Assembly: GCF_013408985.1 (NCBI RefSeq)
Contig: NZ_JACBZT010000001.1
Span: 434,001 to 498,000 of the forward strand
Source: Petropleomorpha daqingensis
GTDB lineage: Bacteria > Actinomycetota > Actinomycetes > Mycobacteriales > Geodermatophilaceae
Reading direction: 5' to 3'
DNA length: 64,000 nucleotides
The translations under genes and the position numbers were made by a program. Of the stretch, positions 7,572 through 15,809 are shown one piece after another (within the stretch, counting starts at the first letter, position 1; each line of letters begins with the position of its first letter). Below the pieces are notes generated by a model. That model did no database searches, was not told where the DNA came from, and saw nothing but the letters and a program-made list of their open reading frames with translations.

Positions 7572-10454
7572 TCAGCTGCAACCGCTGGTCGAGCCGCAGC
7601 CCTCGCAGACGTAGCAGCTGCCGGCGGGGCGCATCTTCGTGCCGCAGGTCATGCACAGCGGCGCGTCGGTGGCGGTGCCGGTGACCAGCTCGAGCAGCTC
7701 GGCCGAGGAGTGGGCCTCCTTGATCGGCTTCTCGGCCGCCTTCGACGACCCGGCCTCGGGCTTGCGCTCGTCGGTCGGCGCCGAGCCGCGCAGCGCCTCG
7801 AGGTCGACCTCCTCCTCGACCACGTCGGCGGTCGACGCGGAGCCGCCGTAGGTGCCCGCCACCTGGGCGGCCCGCTCCTCGGCGCTGAAGATGCCGAGGG
7901 TCGCGCGGGTGTCCACCGGCAGGTGGTCGAGCGCCAGGCGCCGGAAGATGTAGTCCATCACCGACTGGGCGATCCGGATGTCCGGGTCGTCGGTCATGCC
8001 GGCCGGCTCGAACCGCATGTTGGTGAACTTCTGGATGTAGGTCTCCAGCGGCACACCGTGCTGCAGCGCGATGGACAGCGCGATCGAGAAGGCGTCCATG
8101 ACACCGGCCAGGGTCGAGCCCTGCTTGCCGAGCTTCAGGAACACCTCGCCGAGGCTGCCGTCCTCGTACATGCCGGCGGTCATGTAGCCCTCGGCGCCGG
8201 CGACGCTGAACGACGTCGTGACGCTCGTCCGCTTCTTCGGCAGCCGCTTGCGCACCGGGTGCGACAGCGCGGCCGGAGCCTCCGCCTTGACCTCGGCTCC
8301 ACCCTCAGAGCTGGCCTTCTTGGCCTTCGCGTCGGACAGCGGCTGGCCGACCTTGCAGTTGTCGCGGTAGATCGCCAGCGCCTTGAGGCCGAGCTTCCAG
8401 CCCTGGAAGTAGATGTTCTCGACGTCCTCGACGGTGGCCGACTCCGGCATGTTGACCGTCTTGCTGATGGCGCCGGAGATGAACGGCTGGACGGCCGCCA
8501 TCATCCGCACGTGGCCCATCGGCGAGATGGCCCGCTCACCCATCGCGCAGTCGAACACCTCGTAGTGCTCCGGGCGCAGGCTCGGGGCGTTGACGACGTG
8601 GCCGTGCTCGGCGATGAACTCGACGATCGCCTCGATCTGCTCGCCCTGGTAGCCGAGGCTCTTCAGCGCCCGCGGCACCGTCTGGTTGACGATCTGCATG
8701 GAGCCGCCGCCGACCAGCTTCTTGAACTTGACCAGCGAGAAGTCCGGCTCGATGCCGGTCGTGTCGCAGTCCATCATGAAGCCGATGGTCCCGGTGGGGG
8801 CGAGGACCGAGGCCTGGGCGTTGCGCCAGCCGTTGTCGGCACCGATCGCCAGGCACTCCTGCCACTCGGCGGTGGCCGCCTTGAGCACGTCGGCGTCGTC
8901 GGCACCGACCGGGCGGATCGCGTCGTTGGCCGCGGCGTGCTTGCGCATGACCCGGGCGTGCGCGTCGGCGTTGCGGGCGTAGCCGTCGTAGGCACCCACG
9001 ATGCCGGCCAGCTCGGCCGAGCGGCGGTAGGCCGTGCCGGTCATCAGCGAGGTGATCGCCGCGGCGAGGGTCTGGCCGCCGCGCGAGTCGTACGCGTGGC
9101 CGGTCGCCATGAGCAGCGCGCCGAGGTTGGCGTAGCCGATGCCCAGCTGGCGGTAGGCCCGTGTGGTCTCGCCGATCGGCTCGGTCGGGAAGTCGGCGAA
9201 GCAGATCGAGATGTCCATCGCGGTGATGACCAGCTCGACGGCCTTGACGAAGTTCTTCGAGTCGAACGTGCCGTCGGCCTTGAGGAACTTCATCAGGTTC
9301 AACGACGCCAGGTTGCACGAGCTGTTGTCCAGGCTCATGTACTCCGAGCACGGGTTGGACGCGTTGATCCGCCCGGTCTCGGGGTTGGTGTGCCAGTCGT
9401 TGATCGTGTCGTCGTACTGGATACCGGGGTCGGCGCACTCCCACGCGGCCTGGGTGACCTTGCGGAAGAGGTCCTTGGCGTCGACGGTCTCGATGACCGC
9501 GCCGTCCTGCCGGGCGCGCAGCCCGAACTCGGTGCCGTCCTCGACCGCACGCATGAACTCGTCGGAGACCCGGACCGAGTTGTTGGCGTTCTGGTACTGG
9601 ACGCTGGTGATGTCCTTGCCGCCGAGGTCCATGTCGTACCCGGCGTCGCGCAGCGCGCGGATCTTGTCCTCCTCGCGCGCCTTGGTCTCGATGAACTCCT
9701 CGATGTCGGGGTGGTCGATGTCGAGGACGACCATCTTGGCCGCACGGCGGGTGGCGCCACCGGACTTGATGGTCCCGGCGGAGGCGTCGGCCCCGCGCAT
9801 GAAGCTGACCGGGCCCGAGGCGGTGCCACCGGAGGAGAGCAGCTCCTTCGAGGAGCGGATGCGGGAGAGGTTGAGGCCGGCGCCCGAGCCGCCCTTGAAG
9901 ATCAGGCCCTCTTCCCGGTACCAGTTCAGGATCGAGTCCATCGTGTCGTCGACGGCGAGGATGAAGCAGGCGCTGACCTGCTGCGGCGCGCTCGTGCCGA
10001 CGTTGAACCAGACCGGCGAGTTGAAGCTGAAGTACTGGTGCAGCAGCATCCACGTCAGCTCGTGCTCGAAGATCTCGGCGTCGCCCTCGGTGGCGAAGTA
10101 GCCGTGCTCGCGGCCGGCCGCACCGTAGGTGAGCACCACCCGGTCGATGAGCTGGCGCAGGCTGTTCTCGCGCTGCGGGCTGCCGACGGCACCACGGAAG
10201 TACTTCGTGGTGACGATGTTGGTCGCGTTGATGCTCCACTCGGAGGGGAACTCCACGCCGCGCTGCTCGAAGTTGATCGAGCCGTCACGCCAGTTGGTCA
10301 TGACGACGTCGCGGCGCTCCCAGGTCACCTCGTCGTACGGGTGCACACCAGGCGTGGTGAAGACGCGCTTGACCTTCAGGCCCTTCCCCCGGGCTGGCGC
10401 CTTGCCCCCGCGGCGGGCGCGGCCGGAGGACAGGCGGTCATCGGTCTCGGTCAT
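7572..10454 (-). CDS. nrdJ: vitamin B12-dependent class II ribonucleotide reductase
   Basis: This 960-residue enzyme makes deoxyribonucleotides from ribonucleotides using adenosylcobalamin instead of an iron/oxygen radical, so it works with or without oxygen. Family blocks are plain: FSFNSPVWFNVG, QQVSACFILAVDDTMDSI, FKGGSGAGLNLSRIRS, NPCSEYMSLDNSSCNLASLN, and LAPTGTIGFMMDCDTTGIEP. The C-terminus carries a Cys-rich tail (CMTCGTKM...CYVCEGCG...GCS), which supplies re-reducing thiols. The length is that of the long actinobacterial NrdJ. It lies 92 bp downstream of nrdR, the expected nrdRJ arrangement, and is presumably repressed by NrdR through the boxes at 11227-11274. No cobalamin riboswitch was seen. 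No class I reductase lies in the window. Confidence 0.97.
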   Translation of the reverse strand: MTETDDRLSSGRARRGGKAPARGKGLKVKRVFTTPGVHPYDEVTWERRDVVMTNWRDGSINFEQRGVEFPSEWSINATNIVTTKYFRGAVGSPQRENSLRQLIDRVVLTYGAAGREHGYFATEGDAEIFEHELTWMLLHQYFSFNSPVWFNVGTSAPQQVSACFILAVDDTMDSILNWYREEGLIFKGGSGAGLNLSRIRSSKELLSSGGTASGPVSFMRGADASAGTIKSGGATRRAAKMVVLDIDHPDIEEFIETKAREEDKIRALRDAGYDMDLGGKDITSVQYQNANNSVRVSDEFMRAVEDGTEFGLRARQDGAVIETVDAKDLFRKVTQAAWECADPGIQYDDTINDWHTNPETGRINASNPCSEYMSLDNSSCNLASLNLMKFLKADGTFDSKNFVKAVELVITAMDISICFADFPTEPIGETTRAYRQLGIGYANLGALLMATGHAYDSRGGQTLAAAITSLMTGTAYRRSAELAGIVGAYDGYARNADAHARVMRKHAAANDAIRPVGADDADVLKAATAEWQECLAIGADNGWRNAQASVLAPTGTIGFMMDCDTTGIEPDFSLVKFKKLVGGGSMQIVNQTVPRALKSLGYQGEQIEAIVEFIAEHGHVVNAPSLRPEHYEVFDCAMGERAISPMGHVRMMAAVQPFISGAISKTVNMPESATVEDVENIYFQGWKLGLKALAIYRDNCKVGQPLSDAKAKKASSEGGAEVKAEAPAALSHPVRKRLPKKRTSVTTSFSVAGAEGYMTAGMYEDGSLGEVFLKLGKQGSTLAGVMDAFSIALSIALQHGVPLETYIQKFTNMRFEPAGMTDDPDIRIAQSVMDYIFRRLALDHLPVDTRATLGIFSAEERAAQVAGTYGGSASTADVVEEEVDLEALRGSAPTDERKPEAGSSKAAEKPIKEAHSSAELLELVTGTATDAPLCMTCGTKMRPAGSCYVCEGCGSTSGCS

Positions 10455-10546
10455 GAGATGGAGCTCTCCCTAGGTGCGGCAGCGGCTGGGGAAGAACCGC
10501 AGATGTGTGCTGCTCGGACTGGTGTATCGGTTGGTACTGACAGTTC

Positions 10547-11092
10547 TCAGGTGCCGGCGGCGGTGCCGGCCGAGCTCCGCCCGCCGCGGCGGCGGGACGG
10601 CGGGAGGTCGGGCTGCATGCCCGGCAGCGGCGGCGTGCCGCCCGGCAGGTGCCGGCTCCGGAGCTCGTCGATCTCCTTCTCGAAGTCCTCGAGCGAGTCG
10701 AAGGCGCGGTAGACGCTGGCGAAGCGGAGGTAGGCCACCTCGTCGAGCTCGCGCAGCGGCCGCAGGATGGACAGCCCCACCTCGTGGCTGGGGACCTCGG
10801 CCACGCCGGTGGCGCGGATCGCGTCCTCCACCTGCTGGGCGAGCTTCTGCAGCTGGTCCTCGTCCACGGGCCGTCCCTGGCAGGCACGCCGCACGCCGGC
10901 GACGACCTTGGACCGGTTGAACGGCTCGCTGACCCCGCTGCGCTTGACGACGGCGAGCACCGCCTCCTCGACGGTGGTGAACCGCCGCCCGCAGCCGGGG
11001 CAGGAACGACGCCGCCGGGTGGTCGCTCCCTCGTCGGCCTCCCGCGAGTCGATGACCCGGCTGTCGGGGTTGTGGCAGAACGGGCACCGCAC
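10547..11092 (-). CDS. nrdR: transcriptional repressor NrdR
   Basis: A 181-residue regulator of ribonucleotide reductase genes that senses ATP/dATP. The N-terminal zinc ribbon is complete (CPFC near residues 3-6 and CPGCGRRF about 28 residues later), followed by the ATP-cone (about 49-139: [19 protein letters not shown]... [11 protein letters not shown]). The GTG at 11092 is chosen because NrdR always begins with (M)RCPFC; a longer reading from 11137 adds unconserved residues. The C-terminal 30 residues are a Pro/Arg-rich extension. It is cotranscribed with nrdJ and likely autoregulated. Confidence 0.96.
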   Translation of the reverse strand: MRCPFCHNPDSRVIDSREADEGATTRRRRSCPGCGRRFTTVEEAVLAVVKRSGVSEPFNRSKVVAGVRRACQGRPVDEDQLQKLAQQVEDAIRATGVAEVPSHEVGLSILRPLRELDEVAYLRFASVYRAFDSLEDFEKEIDELRSRHLPGGTPPLPGMQPDLPPSRRRGGRSSAGTAAGT

Positions 11093-11458
11093 GGCGATCA
11101 CCCCCCTCTCGGGCTGTCCCTCAGGGCTGCTGCCCACCGCCGCCCTGTGGACTCCGCTGGGGACATCTCGTGGATGTCCGGGGGAGAACGTGGGGATCGG
11201 CTGTGGACACGCTTACAACCCTGTAACTACTAGATGTAGGGGAACCCTAGGTCGGGCTCCACTACATGTGCAAGAGCAAACCCGCGTGTCCTGTTCCGTC
11301 GAGACCCGCTCGTGACCAGCCGCAACAACCTGCCGCAGGAGTCACACGACACGCCGCGGACGCGCCGGACCGAGTGGCCGGACGTGCGGTAGAGGGGCAT
11401 GCTGCGCGGCCCGCCGTGGGCGACCCACGGCGCGGCCGGCGACGGCCGGACGGGTGGC
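11093..11458. other. 366-bp intergenic region upstream of nrdR
   Basis: No gene is evident. The middle (11227-11274) carries two NrdR boxes. The stretch 11275-11458, up to the stop of the neighbouring orphan gene, shows nothing recognisable beyond GC-rich inverted bases near the 3' end. Confidence 0.6.
11227..11274 (-). promoter_or_regulatory. tandem NrdR boxes
   Basis: Box 1 is centred at 11234/11235 with core CTAGATGTAG (fits CWA-N4-TWG). Box 2 is centred at 11266/11267 with core CTACATGTGC (one half degenerate). The centres are 32 bp apart, three helical turns, which is the spacing described for paired NrdR boxes in E. coli and Streptomyces. They lie 135-180 bp upstream of the nrdR start. 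Confidence 0.7.
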
Positions 11459-12226
11459 TCAGACGCCGGTGAGCGTGTCGTCCCAGCGCGCGGCGCGCGG
11501 CGTCGGCACCGCAGCGGCCCGGGCCGAGCCGGACAGCCCTGCAGCGTCGAGCCGCATCGGGCGGGTGAGCAGATCGGGCTCACCGAGACCGGGCCACGTG
11601 TCGTCGGAGCGGGCGCCCCAGGACTCGGCCGCTCGACCCTCGGGGGTGCGGGCCTGCGCGGCGGAGGACTCGACCAGGGTGGGCCACGTGCCCGTGTCGG
11701 CGGCCCGGTGCCGCCCGGACCCGGACGGCGACGCGGGCGCGCGGTGCCGGCCGGCGCCGATCACGGAGAACTCCGCCGTCTCACCGACGACCCGGGACTC
11801 CGCCCGACGACGGCCCGCGGGGTGGCTCGCGCGGCTGGCGCTCTCGTCCCGGATCGCCGGGAAGCCGCGGGTGGCGGTCAACTCGAGGTCCGACCGGGGC
11901 ACCGGCGCGACGGCGGGACGTCCGCGACGCGGCGAGCCGCTCCCGGAGACATCGGCCAGGCGCAGGCTCCGGGTCGCCGCGGCGTCGTCGACCGGGGCGA
12001 CGGGAGCAGGAGCGGCCAGCGTCAGGTGGCGCTCCGGCAGCCGGACGCACTCGAGGTCGGTCCACACCGACTCCTCCGCGCCGCCGACGGCCAGCCGGAC
12101 CCACACCTGGCAACCGCCGGTGTCGTCGTGCCGCCAGCCGAGCATCGAGCCGGGGAGCCACTCCCCCGCCGAGTAGATCTCGACGTCCTGCGGGGAGCTG
12201 GTGAACACCGCTGCACGACTTTCCAT
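11459..12226 (-). CDS. hypothetical protein, Ser/Arg-rich C-terminal half
   Basis: A 255-residue cytoplasmic protein. The first 95 residues look folded (VFTSSPQDVEIYSAGEW, GWRHDDTGGCQVWVRL, VWTDLECVRLPERH), suggesting a small beta-rich domain with three tryptophans. The remainder is low-complexity, rich in Ser, Arg, Pro and Ala, with repeated GRHRA and SxxxxGRH patterns, and is probably disordered. I do not recognise a family. ATG 12226 is chosen because the conserved-looking part begins there; the frame is open further upstream. It is transcribed toward nrdR, separate from the chiZ-like gene by 152 bp. Confidence 0.65.
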   Translation of the reverse strand: MESRAAVFTSSPQDVEIYSAGEWLPGSMLGWRHDDTGGCQVWVRLAVGGAEESVWTDLECVRLPERHLTLAAPAPVAPVDDAAATRSLRLADVSGSGSPRRGRPAVAPVPRSDLELTATRGFPAIRDESASRASHPAGRRRAESRVVGETAEFSVIGAGRHRAPASPSGSGRHRAADTGTWPTLVESSAAQARTPEGRAAESWGARSDDTWPGLGEPDLLTRPMRLDAAGLSGSARAAAVPTPRAARWDDTLTGV

Positions 12227-12378
12227 GGCGCCTGACACCCGACGACCGTAAGCGGTGGAGTGAGTACACAGCGTCAAGACGCGAGCACTGAGGGTTGACG
12301 AAGTCGGCCCCTCGACATTGTGGGTGTCTTGCCGAAACGGGACGGCCGCGGGCCGGCGACCGTCGGGCCGCCGTGGCG

Positions 12379-12945
12379 TCACGGCAGCTGCAGGGTCTGG
12401 CCGACCTGCAGGTCGGCACCGGCGAGGTGGTTGAGCCGCTGGATCTCGTCGACGACCTCGCGCACGTCGCGGTCACCCGCGACCGACGAGGCGACCGACC
12501 ACAGCGTGTCACCCGGCTCGACGGTCACGGTGCTCACCCCCGTCAGCCGCAGATCGCCGCCGTCGCCGCCGGCCAGGAGCGGGCCGACCCAGGAGCCGAG
12601 CGCCACACCCAGCGCCAGCGCGAGGACCACCGCCAGCCTGCGGGCCCGGCGGGTCGGCCGGAGCCGGCCGGTGACCGGCCGCCGCATCGGGGCGCAGCCA
12701 CCCCGGACCGGGGGTCGCGGCGCCGGGCGCGCGGGGACACGGGGCGCCGCCGCACGGGCCGGGCGGGGTGCCGTGTCGGCCGCCCGCGCCGGACCCGAGC
12801 GGGCGACGCGGTCGCGGTAGGCCCCCGGCCGGGTGGGCGGGCGCCGCTCCGCGGGACCGTCGGTCGGGACGAGCCGCAGCGCGGGCCGCCACGGCGCCTG
12901 CACCGACTCGTCGAACTCCAGGACCGCCTGCTGCACGCTTCCCAC
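12379..12945 (-). CDS. LysM membrane protein, ChiZ/DivS/YneA-like SOS division inhibitor
   Basis: A 188-residue protein with a disordered Arg/Pro-rich cytoplasmic part (1-100), one transmembrane helix (about 103-121) and a C-terminal extracytoplasmic LysM domain (about 139-187; VTVEPGDTLWSVAS...ADLQVGQTLQL). This topology and its position divergent from lexA match M. tuberculosis Rv2719c (ChiZ) and the functional analogues DivS and YneA, which delay septation during DNA damage. Three LexA boxes in the shared promoter region strengthen this. GTG 12945 has a strong ribosome site (GGGAGGAGA). Peptidoglycan cleavage is not implied, since only LysM is present. Confidence 0.82.
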   Translation of the reverse strand: MGSVQQAVLEFDESVQAPWRPALRLVPTDGPAERRPPTRPGAYRDRVARSGPARAADTAPRPARAAAPRVPARPAPRPPVRGGCAPMRRPVTGRLRPTRRARRLAVVLALALGVALGSWVGPLLAGGDGGDLRLTGVSTVTVEPGDTLWSVASSVAGDRDVREVVDEIQRLNHLAGADLQVGQTLQLP

Positions 12946-12973
12946 GACGTCTCCTCCCGACCGGTTCGAACAC

Positions 12974-13006
12974 TCGAACGTCTGTTCGATTCGAACGTGT
13001 GTCCGA
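12974..13006. promoter_or_regulatory. two adjacent LexA (SOS) boxes
   Basis: TCGAACGTCTGTTCGA (12974-12989) and TCGAACGTGTGTCCGA (12991-13006) match the actinobacterial SOS consensus TCGAAC-N3-TGTTCGA; the second has one mismatch. They start 17 bp apart, and the first lies 29 bp above the chiZ-like start. A further half-site TCGAAC begins at 12965. Confidence 0.9.
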
Positions 13007-13052
13007 TGTCTACCGGATGACGCCGACAGAAGCGACCCGACACGTCACGACT

Positions 13053-13068
13053 TCGAACGTGTGTTTGA
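13053..13068. promoter_or_regulatory. third LexA (SOS) box, lexA-proximal
   Basis: TCGAACGTGTGTTTGA matches the SOS consensus with one mismatch. It lies 91 bp above the lexA start and probably mediates autorepression. Confidence 0.85.
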
Positions 13069-13158
13069 AGAATCCGGTCGGTGGCGCTACGGTGAGCCAC
13101 CGAGGACGAACGGACTGCGCGGGCACCGGAGAGCCGGAGCCGGCGGCGAGGAGGAGAC

Positions 13159-13911
13159 GTGGCGACCAGCAGGGGGACGTCGGGCGGACGCCGGAGCTCC
13201 GGCGAGACGACGACGAGCGAGACCACGGCCGCGGTCCGGGCCCTCCCCGACCGCACCGACGCCGGCGACGGCCTCACCCAGCGGCAGCGCCGCGTGCTCG
13301 AGGTCATCCGCGACTCCATCGAGCGCCGCGGTTACCCGCCCTCGGTGCGCGAGATCGGCGAGGCGGTCGGGCTGTCCTCGGCCTCCTCGGTCGCCCACCA
13401 GCTCTCGGTGCTGCAGAAGAAGGGCTGGCTACGCCGCGACCCCAACCGGCCGCGCGCCCTCGACGTCCGCCTGCCCGGTGAGCAGTCCGTCGCCGCCGCC
13501 ACGACCGCGGTGCCGGCCGGCGACGACGCCGTGCCCGCCCCCACCTACGTGCCGCTCGTCGGCCGGATCGCCGCCGGTGGGCCGGTGCTCGCCGAGCAGG
13601 CGGTGGAGGACGTCTTCCCGCTCCCGCGCGAACTGGTCGGCGAGGGGACGCTGTTCATGCTCAAGGTGGTCGGCGACTCGATGGTCGAGGCGGCCATCTG
13701 CGACGGCGACTGGGTCGTGATCCGGCAGCAGCAGCACGCCGAGCAGGGCGAGATCGTCGCGGCCATGATCGACGGCGAGGCGACGGTCAAGACCTACAAG
13801 CGCCGCGACGGGCACGTGTGGCTGCTGCCGCACAACCCGGCGTACGAGCCCATCCCGGGCGACGACGCGACCATCCTGGGCCGGGTCGTCAGCGTCCTGC
13901 GCCGGGTCTGA
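13159..13911 (+). CDS. lexA: SOS response repressor LexA
   Basis: A 250-residue transcriptional repressor with latent self-cleavage triggered by RecA filaments. A disordered N-terminal tail of about 37 residues precedes the winged helix (about 39-103; [29 protein letters not shown]). The cleavage site is Ala139-Gly140 (GRIAAGGP). The catalytic Ser174 (GDSMVEAAI) and Lys211 (ATVKTYKR) are present, so it should be fully functional. The start is GTG 13159 with a GGAGGAGA ribosome site. It is divergent from the chiZ-like gene, and the shared region holds three LexA boxes. The recA gene at 28.8-29.8 kb also has one. Confidence 0.98.
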   Translation: MATSRGTSGGRRSSGETTTSETTAAVRALPDRTDAGDGLTQRQRRVLEVIRDSIERRGYPPSVREIGEAVGLSSASSVAHQLSVLQKKGWLRRDPNRPRALDVRLPGEQSVAAATTAVPAGDDAVPAPTYVPLVGRIAAGGPVLAEQAVEDVFPLPRELVGEGTLFMLKVVGDSMVEAAICDGDWVVIRQQQHAEQGEIVAAMIDGEATVKTYKRRDGHVWLLPHNPAYEPIPGDDATILGRVVSVLRRV

Positions 13912-13947
13912 GCCCGGCGGTCCGCCCGCGGCGGCGCCGGATCACGT

Positions 13948-13993
13948 GCCGCCGCGGCGGCGGATCAGGTGCCGCCGCGGCGGCGGATCAGCA
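13948..13993. repeat. 23-bp tandem repeat with embedded palindrome
   Basis: Two copies of a 23-bp unit start at 13948 and 13971. Each contains the perfect 14-bp palindrome GCCGCCGCGGCGGC (13948-13961 and 13971-13984) followed by GGATCA. A partial copy (GGATCACGT) precedes them. The repeat lies between the convergent ends of lexA and the next gene, and the second unit encodes that gene's last residues (IRRRGGT). It may act as a terminator in both directions. Confidence 0.75.
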
Positions 13994-15023
13994 GACCGCC
14001 GATCCACACGACGACGGTCGCGACGGCGGCCGCGATCAGCCCGGCGGTGAAGGCAGGCGGCCCCGAGTCCGGCGCGGTCGCCGCCGTCGCGGCGGACGCG
14101 GCCGCGGCAACCGGTTCCAGGGCAGCGGTCGCCGGGACCAGCGTGACGTCGCCGGGCACCCCCTCCCCCGCGACGACCAGCTGGCGGTCGTCGGCGCTGA
14201 AGCTGATGGCCTCCCCCTGCGGCGCCGGCGGGAGCGCGATCCGCACCGGGGTGCCGGCCAGCGCGGTCGGCACGTCGGCGTTCGACAGCGGCCAGACGTA
14301 GGCGTCGGTGTAGGTGCGCAGGGCGATCATCGTGCCGTCGCGGGACACCGCTCCCCCGGTCGCCATGAGCTGACCGGCCCGGCCGACCGGGCCGCCCTCG
14401 GTGCCGGTGAGCGTGAAGTTCACCTGGGCCACCCGCTGCAGCGGCGTGACAACCCCCTCGGCCAGCGGTGCCGACGGTTTGTAGACGCCGCTCGCGCCGA
14501 GGATCTCCTTGGTCACGATGTACGCGGTGCCGTCGGGCGCCAGCAGCAGGGACTCCGCGTCGTGCGGCCCGTCGGGGTAGCTCATCCGGTAGATGGCGGT
14601 GGACCCGTCGGGGTGCAGTGCCAGCAGGGCCACGGTCGAGCGGTCGACCCGGTTGTCCCCGATGTCGGCGAGGTAGACCGTGCCGTCGGGGCCGAGCGCC
14701 AGGTCCTCCGGGTCGTACGGGTCGACCGGCGCGGTGCGCACGTCGACCACGGCGCAGCTCATGTCGAGCACGTAGACGGTGAGCTCGTCCCCGCCGTCGT
14801 TCATCGCCAGCATCGTGTCGCCGGTGACGACCAGGCCGGACAGCTCCGGCAGCCGGGTGTCGGTGACCTGGCAGATCGTCGAGGGCTGGCCGGTCTCGGC
14901 CGCGGCCTGCGCGGGCGCCGCCGCAGCGGGCGAGGCGGCGGCGAACACGAGGGCGCCGACCGCGCCGGCGCAGAGCAGACGCGGCCACACGCGACTAGGG
15001 CGACCGCCGGCCTGCTCGGGCAC
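13965..15023 (-). CDS. secreted, membrane-anchored beta-propeller-like protein
   Basis: A protein of about 352 residues with an N-terminal signal peptide (LCAGAVGALVFAAASPAAA) and a C-terminal transmembrane helix followed by RRRGGT, so it is anchored facing outward. Between them are repeated patterns such as LSGLVVTGDTMLAMND, PEDLALGPDGTVYLADIGDNR and AESLLLAPDGTAYIVTKE, typical of SMP-30/PhoX-like beta-propeller blades. The function is unknown. The start is uncertain: GTG 15023 and GTG 14990 both give a signal peptide; the first overlaps the PAP2 gene by 29 bp, the second lies 5 bp beyond its stop. It is probably cotranscribed with PAP2. Confidence 0.75.
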   Translation of the reverse strand: MPEQAGGRPSRVWPRLLCAGAVGALVFAAASPAAAAPAQAAAETGQPSTICQVTDTRLPELSGLVVTGDTMLAMNDGGDELTVYVLDMSCAVVDVRTAPVDPYDPEDLALGPDGTVYLADIGDNRVDRSTVALLALHPDGSTAIYRMSYPDGPHDAESLLLAPDGTAYIVTKEILGASGVYKPSAPLAEGVVTPLQRVAQVNFTLTGTEGGPVGRAGQLMATGGAVSRDGTMIALRTYTDAYVWPLSNADVPTALAGTPVRIALPPAPQGEAISFSADDRQLVVAGEGVPGDVTLVPATAALEPVAAAASAATAATAPDSGPPAFTAGLIAAAVATVVVWIGGLLIRRRGGT

Positions 15024-15741
15024 GTACCCAGCGTGACAGAACGAGCGCGTCGAGTGCATGCACCACGCCCAACAGCAGGATCCCCACCGCCCCGCCCACG
15101 ACCGCGTCGGTGACCCAGTGGAAATCCAGGGACACCATGGCCAGCGCGGTCGCGACCGGCCCCAGCACCGACAGCCACTTCAGCGTCCGCTGGACCGGCA
15201 GGGGTAGCCCGAACTCCACGGCCTGCCAGCGCGCGACACCCCACATCAGGACCGCGTTGGCCACGTGCCCCGACGGGAACGACTCGCCGTCCCGGTGGAA
15301 GAACGAGCCCGGATACCCCGGCGCGGTGCGCCCCGTGCCGTACTTGAAGCCGTAGATGACCGCGGTCAGCAGCGCCAATGCGAGCAGCACGCGCAGCAGC
15401 GGGAGCAGCGTGCGCCGGGTCCAGCAGACGTAGCCGACCAGGCCGGCCAGCACGATGAGGATGAATCCTCGGCCGCCGAGCTGGGTGACCCCCCAGACCG
15501 GCCAGTACCAGCCCGAGTCCTGGAGGTCCCAGGCGCTGACCACCTCGGAGACCCGCAGGTCCATCCACTCCAGCCAGCCCCGGCTGAGCAGGTCGACGGT
15601 GACGACGGCGGCGACCACCGCCGCCACGCCCAGCAACCACCAGGGCGGGCGCCCCACGGAGACCGGGGACCCGGCGTCCGGCCGGCCCGAGGAGACGGCG
15701 ACGGCCGCGTCCTCGGGCTTCCGCACCGCGCCGCTCGTCAC
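14995..15741 (-). CDS. PAP2-family membrane phosphatase
   Basis: A 248-residue integral membrane protein of the type 2 phosphatidic acid phosphatase family, whose members dephosphorylate lipid phosphates or undecaprenyl pyrophosphate at the outer face of the membrane. The three catalytic motifs are present in order: KYGTGRTAP, PSGH (with the conserved histidine) and SLDFHWVTDAVVG. Five to six transmembrane helices surround them. The N-terminal 30 residues are Gly/Ser-rich and cytoplasmic. It is followed, overlapping or within a few bases, by the beta-propeller gene. Whether it acts on C55-PP or a phospholipid cannot be told. Confidence 0.9.
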   Translation of the reverse strand: MTSGAVRKPEDAAVAVSSGRPDAGSPVSVGRPPWWLLGVAAVVAAVVTVDLLSRGWLEWMDLRVSEVVSAWDLQDSGWYWPVWGVTQLGGRGFILIVLAGLVGYVCWTRRTLLPLLRVLLALALLTAVIYGFKYGTGRTAPGYPGSFFHRDGESFPSGHVANAVLMWGVARWQAVEFGLPLPVQRTLKWLSVLGPVATALAMVSLDFHWVTDAVVGGAVGILLLGVVHALDALVLSRWVRARAGRRSP

Positions 15742-15809
15742 GGCGTCACGGTACCGGTCCGTGACCCGGCCGTGATCTGGACCGACCCGATCGGGGGCAA
15801 ACCGCCAGG

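Noticed and set aside
10455-10546. Cobalamin riboswitch upstream of nrdJ
   Set aside because: The 92-bp gap between nrdR and nrdJ is too short and lacks a recognisable B12 box; class II reductases often have no such control.
7710-10712. A 1000-codon plus-strand frame opposite nrdJ
   Set aside because: It is an antisense shadow of nrdJ; nrdJ motifs on the minus strand are complete.
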